Assembly (NCBI RefSeq): GCF_000219215.1
Contig: NC_015723.1
Span: forward strand, 1,798,001 to 1,862,000
Direction: 5' to 3'
DNA: 64,000 nucleotides
From: Cupriavidus necator N-1
GTDB lineage: Bacteria > Pseudomonadota > Gammaproteobacteria > Burkholderiales > Burkholderiaceae
The notes under the pieces are model-generated. The model was not told the DNA's origin. It worked only from the letters and a program-made list of their open reading frames with translations, and did no database searches. This document shows positions 54,584 through 63,142 of this stretch, in pieces. The position numbers were made by a program, and so were the translations under genes. Every line of letters starts with the position of its first letter. The first letter of the stretch is position 1.

Positions 54584-55522
54584 TCAGCCAGCCGTCTGGT
54601 GCGCAGCGCACTGGTGCTCATAGACCTGCAGGTGGCAATATGCCGCACGGCTCAACGGAAGTTCATGCCCGTACCCGGCTGCGCGCTTGATGAGGTCGCC
54701 GACGATGGCATCGGCTTCTATGCGTGGGGCGCCCTGCGCAATATCCCGCATCATCGAGGCAGCCCAGGTCGATGTTTCGTCCAGCAGTCGGGCCTGCATG
54801 GCAGCGACAACGGGTTCAGGGATGGGATGACCGCACAATTGCGCCACCGTGCGGCACTCCGCAATCGCGTCAAGCATCAGGCGGCGGCCATCCTGTGTCT
54901 TCATGATGTCCGCCACGGTCCCGCGCATCAGGCATGTCATCACTGCGCCGGCGGCGATCATGGCCCACTTGTTCCACAGCTCCTGCCCGATGGCGCCCGA
55001 TAGTTCACGCGTACCCCCCGCCCTGGACACCAGCGCATGGAAATCCGCGGCCAATGCCGACGCCTGCGCGGCGCGCGGGCCGACTACCAGCCGGTCCATG
55101 CGGCCGGCGTGCACGACGGTCCCGTCCGCCGCCAGCGTTGTCGCGATGTATGCGACTCCACCCAGCACGCGTTGCCTGCCAAAGCACTGGTCGAGCCGGT
55201 CATAGGCGTCAAGGCCGTTGAGCAGAGGCAATACCGCAGTGTCCCGGCCAACGGCCGGGCTGACGGTCCGGATCGCGTCGGCAAGGTCGTAGGCCTTGCA
55301 TGCCAGCAGGACCAGGTCGAACTGCGCGTCGACCTGGCCGGCCAGGACCATTTTTACCGGGCGATGGAAGTCGCCAAGTTCGCTACGCACGGCCAGGCCA
55401 ACCCGTTCAAGTGCCCGCGCGCGGCCGGGCCGCAACATGAAGGTGACATCGGCGCCCGCCTCGATCAGGCGAGCGCCATAGTAGCCGCCCATGGCCCCGG
55501 CACCGAGTACTAGAATCTTCAT
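54584..55522 (-). CDS. PanE/ApbA-family 2-dehydropantoate 2-reductase-like protein
   Basis: 312-aa NADP-dependent reductase fold: [20 protein letters not shown] at the N terminus, CKAYDL and NGLDAYDRL in the middle, and [22 protein letters not shown] with the Lys of the second domain. It overlaps the MaoC-like gene by four bases (ATGA), so they are translationally coupled, and has no copy of the oxalate operator, unlike the PanE-like gene at 31466. Its substrate is probably a 2-oxo or 3-oxo acid related to the MaoC reaction. Confidence 0.82.
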   Translation of the reverse strand: MKILVLGAGAMGGYYGARLIEAGADVTFMLRPGRARALERVGLAVRSELGDFHRPVKMVLAGQVDAQFDLVLLACKAYDLADAIRTVSPAVGRDTAVLPLLNGLDAYDRLDQCFGRQRVLGGVAYIATTLAADGTVVHAGRMDRLVVGPRAAQASALAADFHALVSRAGGTRELSGAIGQELWNKWAMIAAGAVMTCLMRGTVADIMKTQDGRRLMLDAIAECRTVAQLCGHPIPEPVVAAMQARLLDETSTWAASMMRDIAQGAPRIEADAIVGDLIKRAAGYGHELPLSRAAYCHLQVYEHQCAAHQTAG

Positions 55523-55992
55523 GATGCCTCTGCCTGCGCGGCGGCTGCGGGGCGCCGCTGGACGATCAGGTTGGCGGTGAAAACCTGCACTGGCTCGCCG
55601 GCCTGGTTGAAGGTTGTGGTACGCACCTTCACGATGCCCTGGTCGGGGCGCGATTTCGAAATCCGCACTTCCAGTATCTCGCTCTCGATATGCAGTTCAT
55701 CGCCGGGGCGTACCGGTTTTGGCCAGCGCAGTTCCTCGAAGCCCGCGCCGAGGATGCCGCCTGCGGGCCGGAACTCGCCGTCGACCAGCAGGCGCATCGT
55801 CAGCGCAGCGGTATGCCAACCGCTCGCAGCCAGTCCACGAAATAGCGTGTCGCGGGCGGCTGCTTCATCGAGATGGAAAGGCTGCGGGTCGAACTCGGCA
55901 GCAAAGGCCTTGATCCTTTCAGGCTCGACGGTCAGACGCCCCGAACCGTATTTCTGGCCCGGCGCGAGGTCCTCAATGTATTGAATGTTCAT
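55519..55992 (-). CDS. MaoC-family dehydratase
   Basis: 157-aa hot-dog-fold protein with the hydratase-2 motif [20 protein letters not shown] (Asp and His active-site residues near 36-41) and GASGWHT-like [16 protein letters not shown]. Start ATG 55992 ([12 protein letters not shown]) follows GGAAGAAGAA. It is 77 bp after the HxlR gene and overlaps the PanE-like gene, forming a probable three-gene operon hxlR-maoC-panE. Confidence 0.85.
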   Translation of the reverse strand: MNIQYIEDLAPGQKYGSGRLTVEPERIKAFAAEFDPQPFHLDEAAARDTLFRGLAASGWHTAALTMRLLVDGEFRPAGGILGAGFEELRWPKPVRPGDELHIESEILEVRISKSRPDQGIVKVRTTTFNQAGEPVQVFTANLIVQRRPAAAAQAEAS

Positions 55993-56069
55993 TTCTTCTT
56001 CCAGATGGTTTGCGCTGATCTTTCCGGCTTGAAGGTTGGAACAAGAATTAGCTGCGCGGGAAATCCGGC

Positions 56070-56558
56070 TCAGGCTTCCGCCGAGCGGGTCAGCCGCTGG
56101 CGCACGCGGTCGCTGGCGGCGGGGCCGGGCGCAAGGTGATAGTCGGCATCGGTGACAGGGCGCCCGTTGGCGGGGTCGACCAGCACAGGCTCCACGCGCA
56201 CGCCGGTGCGCCGGTTCGTCAACTGCACGCTTTCGCCTTCGGGCGCGAGATGCTTGTTGCCCCAGGCCAGCATGGCCAGCAGCACTTGGCGGAAATCGCG
56301 CCCGCGCTCGGTCAGGATGTACTCGGAGCGAGGCGGGCGGTCGCAATACTGGCGACGCTCAAGCATGCCTTCTTCGACAAGCGAGTTCAGGCGGCGCGTG
56401 AGCATATTGGGCGCGATAGCCAGGTTTTGCTGGAACTCGTCGAACCGGGTCACGCCGTAAAAGGCTTCGCGCAGGATCAATACGCTCCAGCTGTCGGCAA
56501 CGCGGGCCGCGGTGCGTGCGATCGGACACGGCGTTTCGCCCAGTGGCTTCTTCTGCAT
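56070..56558 (-). CDS. HxlR-family regulator (copy 1)
   Basis: 162-aa winged-helix protein of the HxlR family: CPIARTAARVADSWSVLILREAFYGVTRFDEFQQNL (around residues 11-46) with the wing RPPRSEYILTERGRDF. The family senses quinones, aldehydes or redox stress through an N-terminal Cys (Cys11 here). It has a close paralogue at 62532-63020, about 80 percent identical by eye, with a matching upstream region. Probably represses itself and maoC-panE through the dyad at 56595-56623. Confidence 0.87.
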   Translation of the reverse strand: MQKKPLGETPCPIARTAARVADSWSVLILREAFYGVTRFDEFQQNLAIAPNMLTRRLNSLVEEGMLERRQYCDRPPRSEYILTERGRDFRQVLLAMLAWGNKHLAPEGESVQLTNRRTGVRVEPVLVDPANGRPVTDADYHLAPGPAASDRVRQRLTRSAEA

Positions 56559-56594
56559 GATTAGCTTCCTCGAAAAACCTACTTGCTATCGATT

Positions 56595-56623
56595 TGATAG
56601 TTAGTCTAGGGTAGTCACTATCA
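56595..56623. promoter_or_regulatory. HxlR operator, copy 1
   Basis: TGATAGT-N15-ACTATCA perfect dyad 37-65 bp before the HxlR start. The same region with one arm change (TGAAAGT) precedes the paralogue at 63057-63085, and the flanking sequence from TGCTATC to ATCATGCAAGTT is nearly identical. Confidence 0.7.
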
Positions 56624-56766
56624 TCATGCAAGTTCGTTTTTCGCTTGTACTGTATTCCGCGCCCGTCAGGCACCGAAAACACGCGCCTGCCCACACCGCC
56701 TGTGTCGAGGACGCTACCCCAGCGCCGATTCCGCACACTGCCCGGCCCCAACCATTTACTTCGCGC

Positions 56767-56795
56767 GCGAACTATCTATATAGTTCGCATGCGAA
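56767..56795. promoter_or_regulatory. Overlapping palindromes upstream of the enoyl-CoA hydratase
   Basis: GCGAACTAT-CTAT-ATAGTTCGC (56767-56788) overlaps TTCGCATGCGAA (56784-56795). The latter 12-bp palindrome recurs at 58124-58135 before the MarR gene, so it is the likely MarR site. Confidence 0.7.
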
Positions 56796-56849
56796 CTTAA
56801 TCGCGATGCCTGCACGGCAGGCGTGCAACTCTCACCTGGAGACCGACCA

Positions 56850-57626
56850 ATGACCCCAGAAATCCGCGTTGACCTCACCGGCGGCGTGCTGACCATGACG
56901 CTTGCCCGGCCCGACAAGATGAACGCCTTGACGAACGAGATGTACGGCGCGCTTGCCGATACTATCGAGCAGGCACAGCAGGACCGGGCTATCCGGGTAT
57001 TGCTGTTGCAGGGGGATGGGAACAGCTTTACCGCCGGCAATGATCTCGGCGAATTCGCGGCGATCGCATCGGGAAATGGCCCCAGCGAACGTCACGTGCA
57101 TCGCTTCCTGCGCGCCCTTGCCAATTCGACCGTACCGATTGTCGCCGCGGTCAATGGCAAGACCGTCGGCGTCGGGACCACCATGCTGCTGCATTGTGAT
57201 TACGTCGTGCTCGGCCAGGACGCGCAACTGATCACGCCTTTCGTCAATCTCGCCCTGGTTCCCGAAGCGGCTTCGAGTTACCTGCTCCCGCTGCGGATCG
57301 GACACGTCAGGGCCTTCGAGATGTTCGCGCTGGGCGAGCCGCTTGACGCGCAAACCGCCGTGGCATGGGGCATTGCGAACAAGGTTTGCGCCAATGACCA
57401 GCTGCGCACGGATGCGCGCCGGATGGCCGAGAAGATTGCCGCCAGGCCGGCGGGCTCCCTGAGCGCAATGAAACAGCTCATGCGCGATGCGGAAAAACTG
57501 GTTTCGCAGATGAACAGCGAAAGCGCCAGGTTCGAGGAGCGGCTGGCCAGTGCGGAAGCCCGGGAAGCATTCTCGGCCTTCGCCGAAAAACGCAAACCAG
57601 ACTTCACCAGGGTTGCCGGGCAGTAA
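56850..57626 (+). CDS. Enoyl-CoA hydratase/isomerase
   Basis: 258-aa crotonase-family protein: LARPDKMNALTNEMYGAL near residue 20, oxyanion loop NSFTAGNDLGEFA near 65, and PIVAAVNGKTVGVGTTMLLHCDYV near 100-125. It has the Glu/Asp pattern of isomerases more than of classic hydratases (ITPFVNLALVPEAAS). Start ATG 56850 follows CTGGAGACC. The MarR gene is convergent downstream, and both share the palindrome TTCGCATGCGAA in their upstream regions. Confidence 0.85.
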   Translation: MTPEIRVDLTGGVLTMTLARPDKMNALTNEMYGALADTIEQAQQDRAIRVLLLQGDGNSFTAGNDLGEFAAIASGNGPSERHVHRFLRALANSTVPIVAAVNGKTVGVGTTMLLHCDYVVLGQDAQLITPFVNLALVPEAASSYLLPLRIGHVRAFEMFALGEPLDAQTAVAWGIANKVCANDQLRTDARRMAEKIAARPAGSLSAMKQLMRDAEKLVSQMNSESARFEERLASAEAREAFSAFAEKRKPDFTRVAGQ

Positions 57627-57658
57627 GTCGACTGCCTCGCTTTCCGGCCGCTGCCAGG

Positions 57659-58093
57659 CTACACCTCGCCCTCGTCCGCGGCCGGAAACTTTGTCTGCAG
57701 GCTGGTCAGCCAGCGCGCCACCACGTCGATCTCGGCGGCGGTGAAACCTTCAGTCAGCCTGGCATTCAATACCTTCATGCTCGCCTTGGAACGCTGGCGT
57801 GCCAGGCGCCCTGCCTCCGTCAGCCACAGGCGCGAGGCACGGCCATCGTTCTCGTCCGGCCGGCGCTCGATCAGGCCGGCCCTTTCGGTCCGGTCGGCCA
57901 GGCCACTCATCCCAGGCGCGCCCAGGTCCAGCGCCGCGGCAGCCTCGCTCGTCAGCGCGCCATCGTTGCTGCCCAGGAAGAAAAGCAGTCCGGCCTGGGC
58001 TGATGTCACGCCACCCGCGGCAGTGCGCGCTTGTGCCCACCGGTGCAGGCGCCGCTGGCCCACGTTCAACAGGTAGACGAGGCGATGTTCCAT
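57659..58093 (-). CDS. MarR-family regulator of the enoyl-CoA hydratase
   Basis: 144-aa MarR protein: winged helix TSEAAAALDLGAPGMSGLADRTERAGLIERRPDENDGRASRLWL in two parts (about residues 48-92). The ATG at 58093 (MEHRLVYLLNVG) is chosen over an ATG 51 bp upstream because the palindrome TTCGCATGCGAA (58124-58135) lies between them and must be untranslated to serve as operator. It converges with the enoyl-CoA hydratase gene, whose promoter carries the same palindrome. Confidence 0.83.
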   Translation of the reverse strand: MEHRLVYLLNVGQRRLHRWAQARTAAGGVTSAQAGLLFFLGSNDGALTSEAAAALDLGAPGMSGLADRTERAGLIERRPDENDGRASRLWLTEAGRLARQRSKASMKVLNARLTEGFTAAEIDVVARWLTSLQTKFPAADEGEV

Positions 58094-58123
58094 GTCTGGT
58101 GCGTCATAAAGGGTGAGATTTCG

Positions 58124-58135
58124 TTCGCATGCGAA
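58124..58135. promoter_or_regulatory. MarR operator (autoregulatory copy)
   Basis: TTCGCATGCGAA, a perfect 12-bp palindrome 31 bp before the MarR start, identical to the site at 56784-56795. Confidence 0.72.
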
Positions 58136-58182
58136 TATTATCATGCGCCGGCGTAGCCCTCAGCGCCCCAACCGCCCCTGTT

Positions 58183-58308
58183 TCATGCCCGCTTCTCCGG
58201 GCGCATGGTCCGGGGCATGCCCGACCATGCGCACCGATAGCCTGCGCCGCCCAGCTCCGATGCCAGCGCCGACAGCGTCATGGCAGCCAGTATCAGCAAT
58301 CTGCGCAT
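58183..58308 (-). CDS. Possible 41-aa exported peptide
   Basis: Starts at ATG 58308 (MRRLLILAAMTLSALAS) with GAGGGGC before it, 15 bp after the hydrolase stop codon. The N terminus looks like a signal peptide, followed by a short remainder with one Cys. Could be a small secreted protein or the remnant of a longer gene. Confidence 0.3.
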   Translation of the reverse strand: MRRLLILAAMTLSALASELGGAGYRCAWSGMPRTMRPEKRA

Positions 58309-58323
58309 TGCGCCCCTCATGCG

Positions 58324-59376
58324 TCAGCGCCTGTCAACATCGAGCACCGCCTGCGCAAACGCGGTGGGCGCTTCCTGCGGCGGGTTGTGGCCGATCCCGC
58401 CCGTCAGGTTCCGGTGCTCGTAGCGGCCCGTGAACTTGCTGGCATAGGCGCTGGGTTCGGGGTGCGGCGCGCCGTTGGCATCGCCTTCCATGGTGATGGT
58501 GGGCACGCCGATGGTGGGGGCCGTGGCGAGCCGCTTCTCGAAGTCGTCGAACCTGGCTTCGCCGCTGGCCAACCCCTGCCGCCAGCGGTAGTTGTGGATG
58601 GTGATTTCCACGTGGTCGGGATTGTCGAAGGCGGCGGCGCTGCGATTGAACGTCGCATCATCGAACTGCCATTGCGGCGATGCCAGTTTCCAGATCAGCC
58701 TGGCGAACTGGTGCGTGTACTTCTGATAGCCGGCGCGGCCCCGATCGGTGGAGAAATAGAACTGGTACCACCACTGGAGCTCGGCCTCAGGCGGTAGCGG
58801 CTGCTTGCCGGCTGCCTGGCTGCCGATCAGGTAGCCGCTGACCGAAACCAACCCCCTGCAGCGGTCCGGCCAGATCGCCGCCATGATGTCGGCGGTGCGT
58901 GCGCCCCAGTCAAAGCCGGCCACTACGGCGTTGCGGATATTCAGCGCGTCCATCAGCGCGATCATGTCGGCGGCGATTGCCACGGGCTGGCCGTTGCGCA
59001 TGGTGTCGGCAGACAGGAAGGACGTCGAGCCAAAGCCACGCAGGTGGGGAATGATCACCCGATAGCCGCGGGCCGCCAGCAGGGGTGCCACGTCGACAAA
59101 GCTGTGGATGTCGTAGGGCCAGCCGTGCAGCAGCAGCGCGACGGGCCCTGTGGCAGGGCCGGCCTCGGCGTAGCCGATATTCAGCACGCCGGCGTTGACG
59201 TGCTTGACCGGCGCGAAGCTGGCATGGGTGCCCGGCGTGGTCAAGGGCAGCGGCGGCGCCTTCGACACACCGGTTTGCGCGCGGGCGGCCTGCGGCAGCC
59301 CGAACGGCGCGGTGGCCAGCGTCGCTGCCGCTGCTCCCAGAAAGCCTCGACGAGGTAGATCGACTGTCTTCGACAT
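58324..59376 (-). CDS. Alpha/beta hydrolase (epoxide hydrolase-like) with Tat signal
   Basis: 350-aa hydrolase. The N terminus LPRRGFLGAAAATLATAPFG is a twin-arginine signal (residues 7-35). Core motifs: oxyanion HGWPYD near 85, nucleophile Asp in VAGFDWGARTAD near 155 and catalytic His in GGIGHNPPQEAP near 330. An Asp nucleophile and HGWP point to epoxide hydrolase or haloalkane dehalogenase chemistry, not an esterase. It lies 158 bp after the small exported-protein gene and has a long dyad (59457-59505) upstream. Confidence 0.85.
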   Translation of the reverse strand: MSKTVDLPRRGFLGAAAATLATAPFGLPQAARAQTGVSKAPPLPLTTPGTHASFAPVKHVNAGVLNIGYAEAGPATGPVALLLHGWPYDIHSFVDVAPLLAARGYRVIIPHLRGFGSTSFLSADTMRNGQPVAIAADMIALMDALNIRNAVVAGFDWGARTADIMAAIWPDRCRGLVSVSGYLIGSQAAGKQPLPPEAELQWWYQFYFSTDRGRAGYQKYTHQFARLIWKLASPQWQFDDATFNRSAAAFDNPDHVEITIHNYRWRQGLASGEARFDDFEKRLATAPTIGVPTITMEGDANGAPHPEPSAYASKFTGRYEHRNLTGGIGHNPPQEAPTAFAQAVLDVDRR

Positions 59377-59456
59377 TTGCTTCTCCTGTTTGCGTGATCA
59401 ATGTGAGCACGAGTCTAGGAGGCCATGGCAAGCGGAATGTGTCGGATTTCAGGGAA

Positions 59457-59505
59457 TTTGTATCGCTGTGTATGTATCCGCGATGGCGACATACGTGGAT
59501 ACAAA
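59457..59505. promoter_or_regulatory. Long inverted repeat upstream of the hydrolase
   Basis: TTTGTATC ... GATACAAA 8-bp arms at 59457-59464 and 59498-59505, with inner arms TATGT (59471-59475) and ACATA. Lies 81-129 bp before the hydrolase start; probably an operator for an unidentified regulator. Confidence 0.5.
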
Positions 59506-59534
59506 GCAGCCCGGCTGACGGACTGGCACGCCAG

Positions 59535-59726
59535 TCAAGCGGACTCTCCCTGCGGCACGCCTTGCGGCATTGGCCTGTTGCCCTTATCTGGAAGATTGCA
59601 ATAAGCATTAGCTGCGCGAGCGCACGCCACACCGTTGTCGCGCGGGCGCTCCCCCGCATACGCCACCGTAGCGCTCGCCGCGATCAGCGCGACAGCCAGG
59701 TACCGCTTGCACAGACTGATTTTCAT
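59535..59726 (-). CDS. Small exported protein, 63 aa
   Basis: MKISLCKRYLAVALIAASATVAYAGE is a signal peptide with AYA cleavage; the mature 38 residues contain two Cys (ACARAANAYCN) that may form a disulfide. The start ATG 59726 follows GAGGGCGGA. It begins 13 bp after the emrB stop and so belongs to the efflux operon. No family recognised. Confidence 0.6.
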   Translation of the reverse strand: MKISLCKRYLAVALIAASATVAYAGERPRDNGVACARAANAYCNLPDKGNRPMPQGVPQGESA

Positions 59727-59739
59727 GGCATTTCCGCCC

Positions 59740-61344
59740 TCAATGCGCGTCTGCCGACGGCCCCTTCGGCGCTCCAACCTTGCGCATCAGCGGCACCATG
59801 GCGGTGGCGATCGCGAAGCAGACCAGGATCAGCAGGAAGATGTCGCCAAAGGTCTGGGTCTGCGCCTCGCGCCAGGCCAGCCCCCACAATTGCCTGAGGG
59901 CCGCGGTCTGCGCATCGAGGGCATCGTGCCCGACCGCGACGAACTGGTCGCTGATCCCTTGCAACACGTTGCCCATGGCTTCATTGCGGATGTTCAGGTG
60001 CTCTGCCTCGCGCAGGAAGTGCATATTGCCGCGGTTGTTGAGCGCGGTCGCGCAGGCCGCGATTCCGATGGCCCCACCCAGGTTGCGCATCAGGTTGAAC
60101 AGCCCGGACGCAAGCTTGAGCCGCGCCGGCGGCAGGCTGCCCAGGGTCAGTGTCACGGTGGGCGCCACCGCGAACTGCTGGGCCATGCCGCGCAGCGCCT
60201 GCGGCAGCAACAGTTGTGCCGCGCCCCAGTCGTGCGTGATGGGCGCGAAGTGCCACATCGACACCGCGAACAGCCCCAGGCCGATCATCATCAGCCAGCG
60301 CAGGTCGACCCGGTTGGCCAGGAAGGCATAGAGCGGGATCGACGCCATCTGGAACACGCCGGTCGAAAACACCGCCAGCCCGATATCGAGCGCGCTGAAG
60401 CCGCGCACGCGCCCCAGGAACAGCGGGGTCAGGTAGATGGTGGCAAAGATGCCGATGCCGGTGACAAAGGAGAAGAAGCAGCCGAGCGCGAAGTTCCGGT
60501 CCTTGAGCGCGCGCAGGTCCACCACGGGGTTGGCATAGGTCAGCGTGCGCCAGATGAAGCCCACGCCCGACAGGCCGGCGATCCAGGCGGTGGCCAGGAT
60601 CACGTCGTCGCCGAACCAGTCCCAGCGCGGCCCTTCTTCCAGCGTGTATTCGAGGCAGCCCAGGAACAGCGCCATCAGGCCCATGCCCAGGTAGTCGGCA
60701 CCGCGCACCAGCGACCAGTCGGGCCGGTCGACCTTGACCAGCAGCGGCACGGCAATGGTGACGAAGATGCCCGGCACCAGGTTGATGAAGAACAGCCAGT
60801 GCCAGGAATAATGATCGGTGATCCAGCCGCCGATGGTGGGCCCCAGCGTCGGCGCCAGCGAGGCCAGCCCGCCGACCGTGGCGGCGGCGATGACACGCTG
60901 GGGGCCGACGAAGAAGGCAAAGGCCGTGGTGAACACCATCGGAATCATCGAGCCGCCCAGGAAACCCTGCAGCGCCCGGAACACGATCATGCTGTTGATG
61001 TCCCACGCCACCCCGCACAGCAGGCTGGTTATCGTGAAGCCCGCCGCGGAGGCAGCGAACAGCCAGCGTGTCGACATCACGCGCGACAGCCAGCCGGACA
61101 AGGGAATGACGATGATCTCGGCGATCAGGTAGCTGGTCTGCACCCACACGGTTTCATCGGCGCCGGCCGAGAGCGCGCCGCCGATATCACGCAACGAGGC
61201 GGAAACGATCTGGATATCCAGCAAGGCGATGAACATGCCCACGCACATCGTGCTGAAGGCGAACACCTTGGCGGCGGTGGACATCGCGTCCGGCGTCACC
61301 GCCACGGCGGACGCAGGGGTGGTCAGGGTGGCCGTGGTCATCAC
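59740..61344 (-). CDS. emrB: DHA2-family multidrug MFS pump, EmrB type
   Basis: 534-aa carrier with 14 predicted helices: DIQIVSASLRDIGGALSAG near residue 45, motif A-like GWLSRVMSTRW near 80 and FRALQGFLGGSMIPMVF (motif C region) near 110-130. It works with the EmrA adaptor (four-base overlap, ATGA) and probably with the divergent NodT-type outer-membrane protein to export hydrophobic or phenolic compounds from cytoplasm to medium. Confidence 0.9.
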   Translation of the reverse strand: MMTTATLTTPASAVAVTPDAMSTAAKVFAFSTMCVGMFIALLDIQIVSASLRDIGGALSAGADETVWVQTSYLIAEIIVIPLSGWLSRVMSTRWLFAASAAGFTITSLLCGVAWDINSMIVFRALQGFLGGSMIPMVFTTAFAFFVGPQRVIAAATVGGLASLAPTLGPTIGGWITDHYSWHWLFFINLVPGIFVTIAVPLLVKVDRPDWSLVRGADYLGMGLMALFLGCLEYTLEEGPRWDWFGDDVILATAWIAGLSGVGFIWRTLTYANPVVDLRALKDRNFALGCFFSFVTGIGIFATIYLTPLFLGRVRGFSALDIGLAVFSTGVFQMASIPLYAFLANRVDLRWLMMIGLGLFAVSMWHFAPITHDWGAAQLLLPQALRGMAQQFAVAPTVTLTLGSLPPARLKLASGLFNLMRNLGGAIGIAACATALNNRGNMHFLREAEHLNIRNEAMGNVLQGISDQFVAVGHDALDAQTAALRQLWGLAWREAQTQTFGDIFLLILVCFAIATAMVPLMRKVGAPKGPSADAH

Positions 61345-62447
61345 TGCACCTGCTTGCCGGGCTGCGTGTTGACCTGGGCGATAACCGACAGCCCCGGGCG
61401 CAGGACGCCAAGCCGGGCGTCCTGCTCGTCCAGGCGGATCCGCACCGGCACGCGCTGGACGATCTTGGTGAAGTTGCCGGTGGCATTCTCCGGCGGCAAC
61501 ACGCTGAACTGCGCACCGGTGGCCGGCGCCAGGCTGGCGACGTGGCCATGGAAGACCCGCCCCGGCAGCACATCGGCTTCAATTTCTACCGGCATGCCGG
61601 GGCGCATGTGCGCCAGTTGCCCTTCCTTGAAGTTGGCGTCCACCCACAGCCCGCTAGCCGGCACGATGGACAGCAGCTGGCTGCCGGCACCAGCAAAGGC
61701 GCCGACGCGGGCGCGCCGGTTGCCCACGGTGCCGTCCACGGGCGCGCGCAGTTCCGTATAGCCAAGGTTCAGCTTCGCAATGTCGCGCTCGGCGGTCGCC
61801 TGCGCCAGCGACGCCTGCGCCTGCTGCTTCTGCGTGCCGATCACGTCCAGCTGGCGCTGCGCGGCCAGCAGCGCGGCACGCGCCTTCTCGCCATTGGCCT
61901 GGGCCTGCTTGTAGTCCGAGTCAGCCTTCTGCGAGCTCTGGATGGAGACAGCCGCCTTCGCCACCAGGCTGGCGTAGCGCACCTGGTCGTCGCGCGCCCT
62001 TAAGGTGTCTGCATTGGTGGCGGCGATGCCGGCCTTGGCCTGGGCGATGACCGCCTCCTGCAGGCGCGCGGTGGCATCCAGGTTTGCCAGCAGTGCCTGT
62101 TGCGCCGCCACGGCGCCTTCGGCCTTGGCCAGTGCAGCGCGGTAATCGCGGTCGTCGATACGCACCAGCACGTCGCCCGCGTGGACCGTCTGGTTGTCCG
62201 TCACCGCGACTTCCGCGATGTAGCCCCCGACCTTGGCGCCGATCACCGTGACATCGCCGCCGACGTAGGCGTCGTCGGTACGCTGCAGGTGGCGAGCCGA
62301 TGTCCACCAGTGGTAGCCGTAGCCGATCGCGGCCAATCCGGCCACAACCAGCGCGCCGGTTGCCAGCAGCCGCTTGGGGCTGGCCTTGGATTTCGAAGCG
62401 GGAACGGGTTCGGTACCCGCCCGTTCAGTCAGCGTATTACTGGTCAT
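61341..62447 (-). CDS. emrA: HlyD-family membrane-fusion adaptor, EmrA type
   Basis: 368-aa adaptor: short cytoplasmic N terminus, one membrane helix ([22 protein letters not shown], residues 29-50), biotinyl-lipoyl half motifs (TDDAYVGGDVTVIGAKVGGYIAEV and ELRAPVDGTVGNRRARVGAF) on either side of an alpha-helical hairpin of about 110 residues rich in Ala and Gln. It overlaps emrB by four bases and follows the HxlR gene by 84 bp. Confidence 0.9.
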   Translation of the reverse strand: MTSNTLTERAGTEPVPASKSKASPKRLLATGALVVAGLAAIGYGYHWWTSARHLQRTDDAYVGGDVTVIGAKVGGYIAEVAVTDNQTVHAGDVLVRIDDRDYRAALAKAEGAVAAQQALLANLDATARLQEAVIAQAKAGIAATNADTLRARDDQVRYASLVAKAAVSIQSSQKADSDYKQAQANGEKARAALLAAQRQLDVIGTQKQQAQASLAQATAERDIAKLNLGYTELRAPVDGTVGNRRARVGAFAGAGSQLLSIVPASGLWVDANFKEGQLAHMRPGMPVEIEADVLPGRVFHGHVASLAPATGAQFSVLPPENATGNFTKIVQRVPVRIRLDEQDARLGVLRPGLSVIAQVNTQPGKQVQ

Positions 62448-62531
62448 GGCACTTCCTTTCTGCTTTCAGGACTTATCCCGCCTGCGAGGCGGCATGGGTG
62501 GAGGGTTCGGTAGGGTTCGGGAGAGTTCGGG

Positions 62532-63020
62532 TCAGGCTTCAGCCGAGCGGTCCAGCCGGCGCCGCAGGCCGTCGGTAGCCGCCGGCCCGGGGGCGATGTG
62601 GAAATCGGGGTCGGTGACAGGGCGGCCGCTGGCGGCATCGACCAGTACCGGCTCGACACGCTCGCCGGTGAGTCGGTTGGCCAGCTGCACGCTTTGGCCC
62701 TCGGGCGCGAGATGCTTGTTGGCCCAGGCCAGCATGGCCAGCAGGACCGAGCGGAAGTCATGGCCGCGCTCAGTCAGGATGTACTCGGAACGGGGCGGGC
62801 GGTGGCAGTAAGGGCGGCGCTCCAGCATGCCCTCCTCCACCAGCGAGTTCAAGCGGCGGGTCAGCATGTTGGGGGCGATGCCCAGGTTCTGCTGGAACTC
62901 ATCAAAGCGCGTCACGCCGTAGAACGCTTCGCGCAGGATCAGGACGCTCCAGCTGTCCGCAACGCGGGCCACCGTGCGAGCGATGGGGCAAGGCATTTCA
63001 GCAAGCGGCTTTCTGTGCAT
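62532..63020 (-). CDS. HxlR-family regulator of the efflux operon (copy 2)
   Basis: 162-aa HxlR protein, a recent paralogue of the one at 56070-56558 (same length, nearly the same helix-turn-helix CPIARTVARVADSWSVLILREAFYGVTRFDEFQQNL, same ending RSAEA). Cys11 is retained. It is the first gene of hxlR-emrA-emrB-small protein, and shares its upstream dyad with the divergent NodT gene. Confidence 0.88.
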   Translation of the reverse strand: MHRKPLAEMPCPIARTVARVADSWSVLILREAFYGVTRFDEFQQNLGIAPNMLTRRLNSLVEEGMLERRPYCHRPPRSEYILTERGHDFRSVLLAMLAWANKHLAPEGQSVQLANRLTGERVEPVLVDAASGRPVTDPDFHIAPGPAATDGLRRRLDRSAEA

Positions 63021-63056
63021 GAGTGGCTTCCTCCGAAATTGGGGTTGCTATCAATT

Positions 63057-63085
63057 TGAAAGTTAGTCTAGAGTAGTAACTATCA
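63057..63085. promoter_or_regulatory. HxlR operator, copy 2, between hxlR and the NodT-type gene
   Basis: TGAAAGT-N15-ACTATCA, one mismatch from a perfect dyad, 37-65 bp before the HxlR start, the same distance as at copy 1. Confidence 0.7.
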
Positions 63086-63142
63086 TCATGCAAGTTAGTT
63101 TTTGGCTTGTGCTTTATTCGTCGCTGTTGAAAGGTATCCGTC

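Noticed and set aside
54584..55522. Second PanE-like gene as an alternative oxalyl-CoA reductase
   Set aside because: It overlaps a MaoC gene in an HxlR-controlled operon and has no oxalate operator; the gene at 31466 fits far better.
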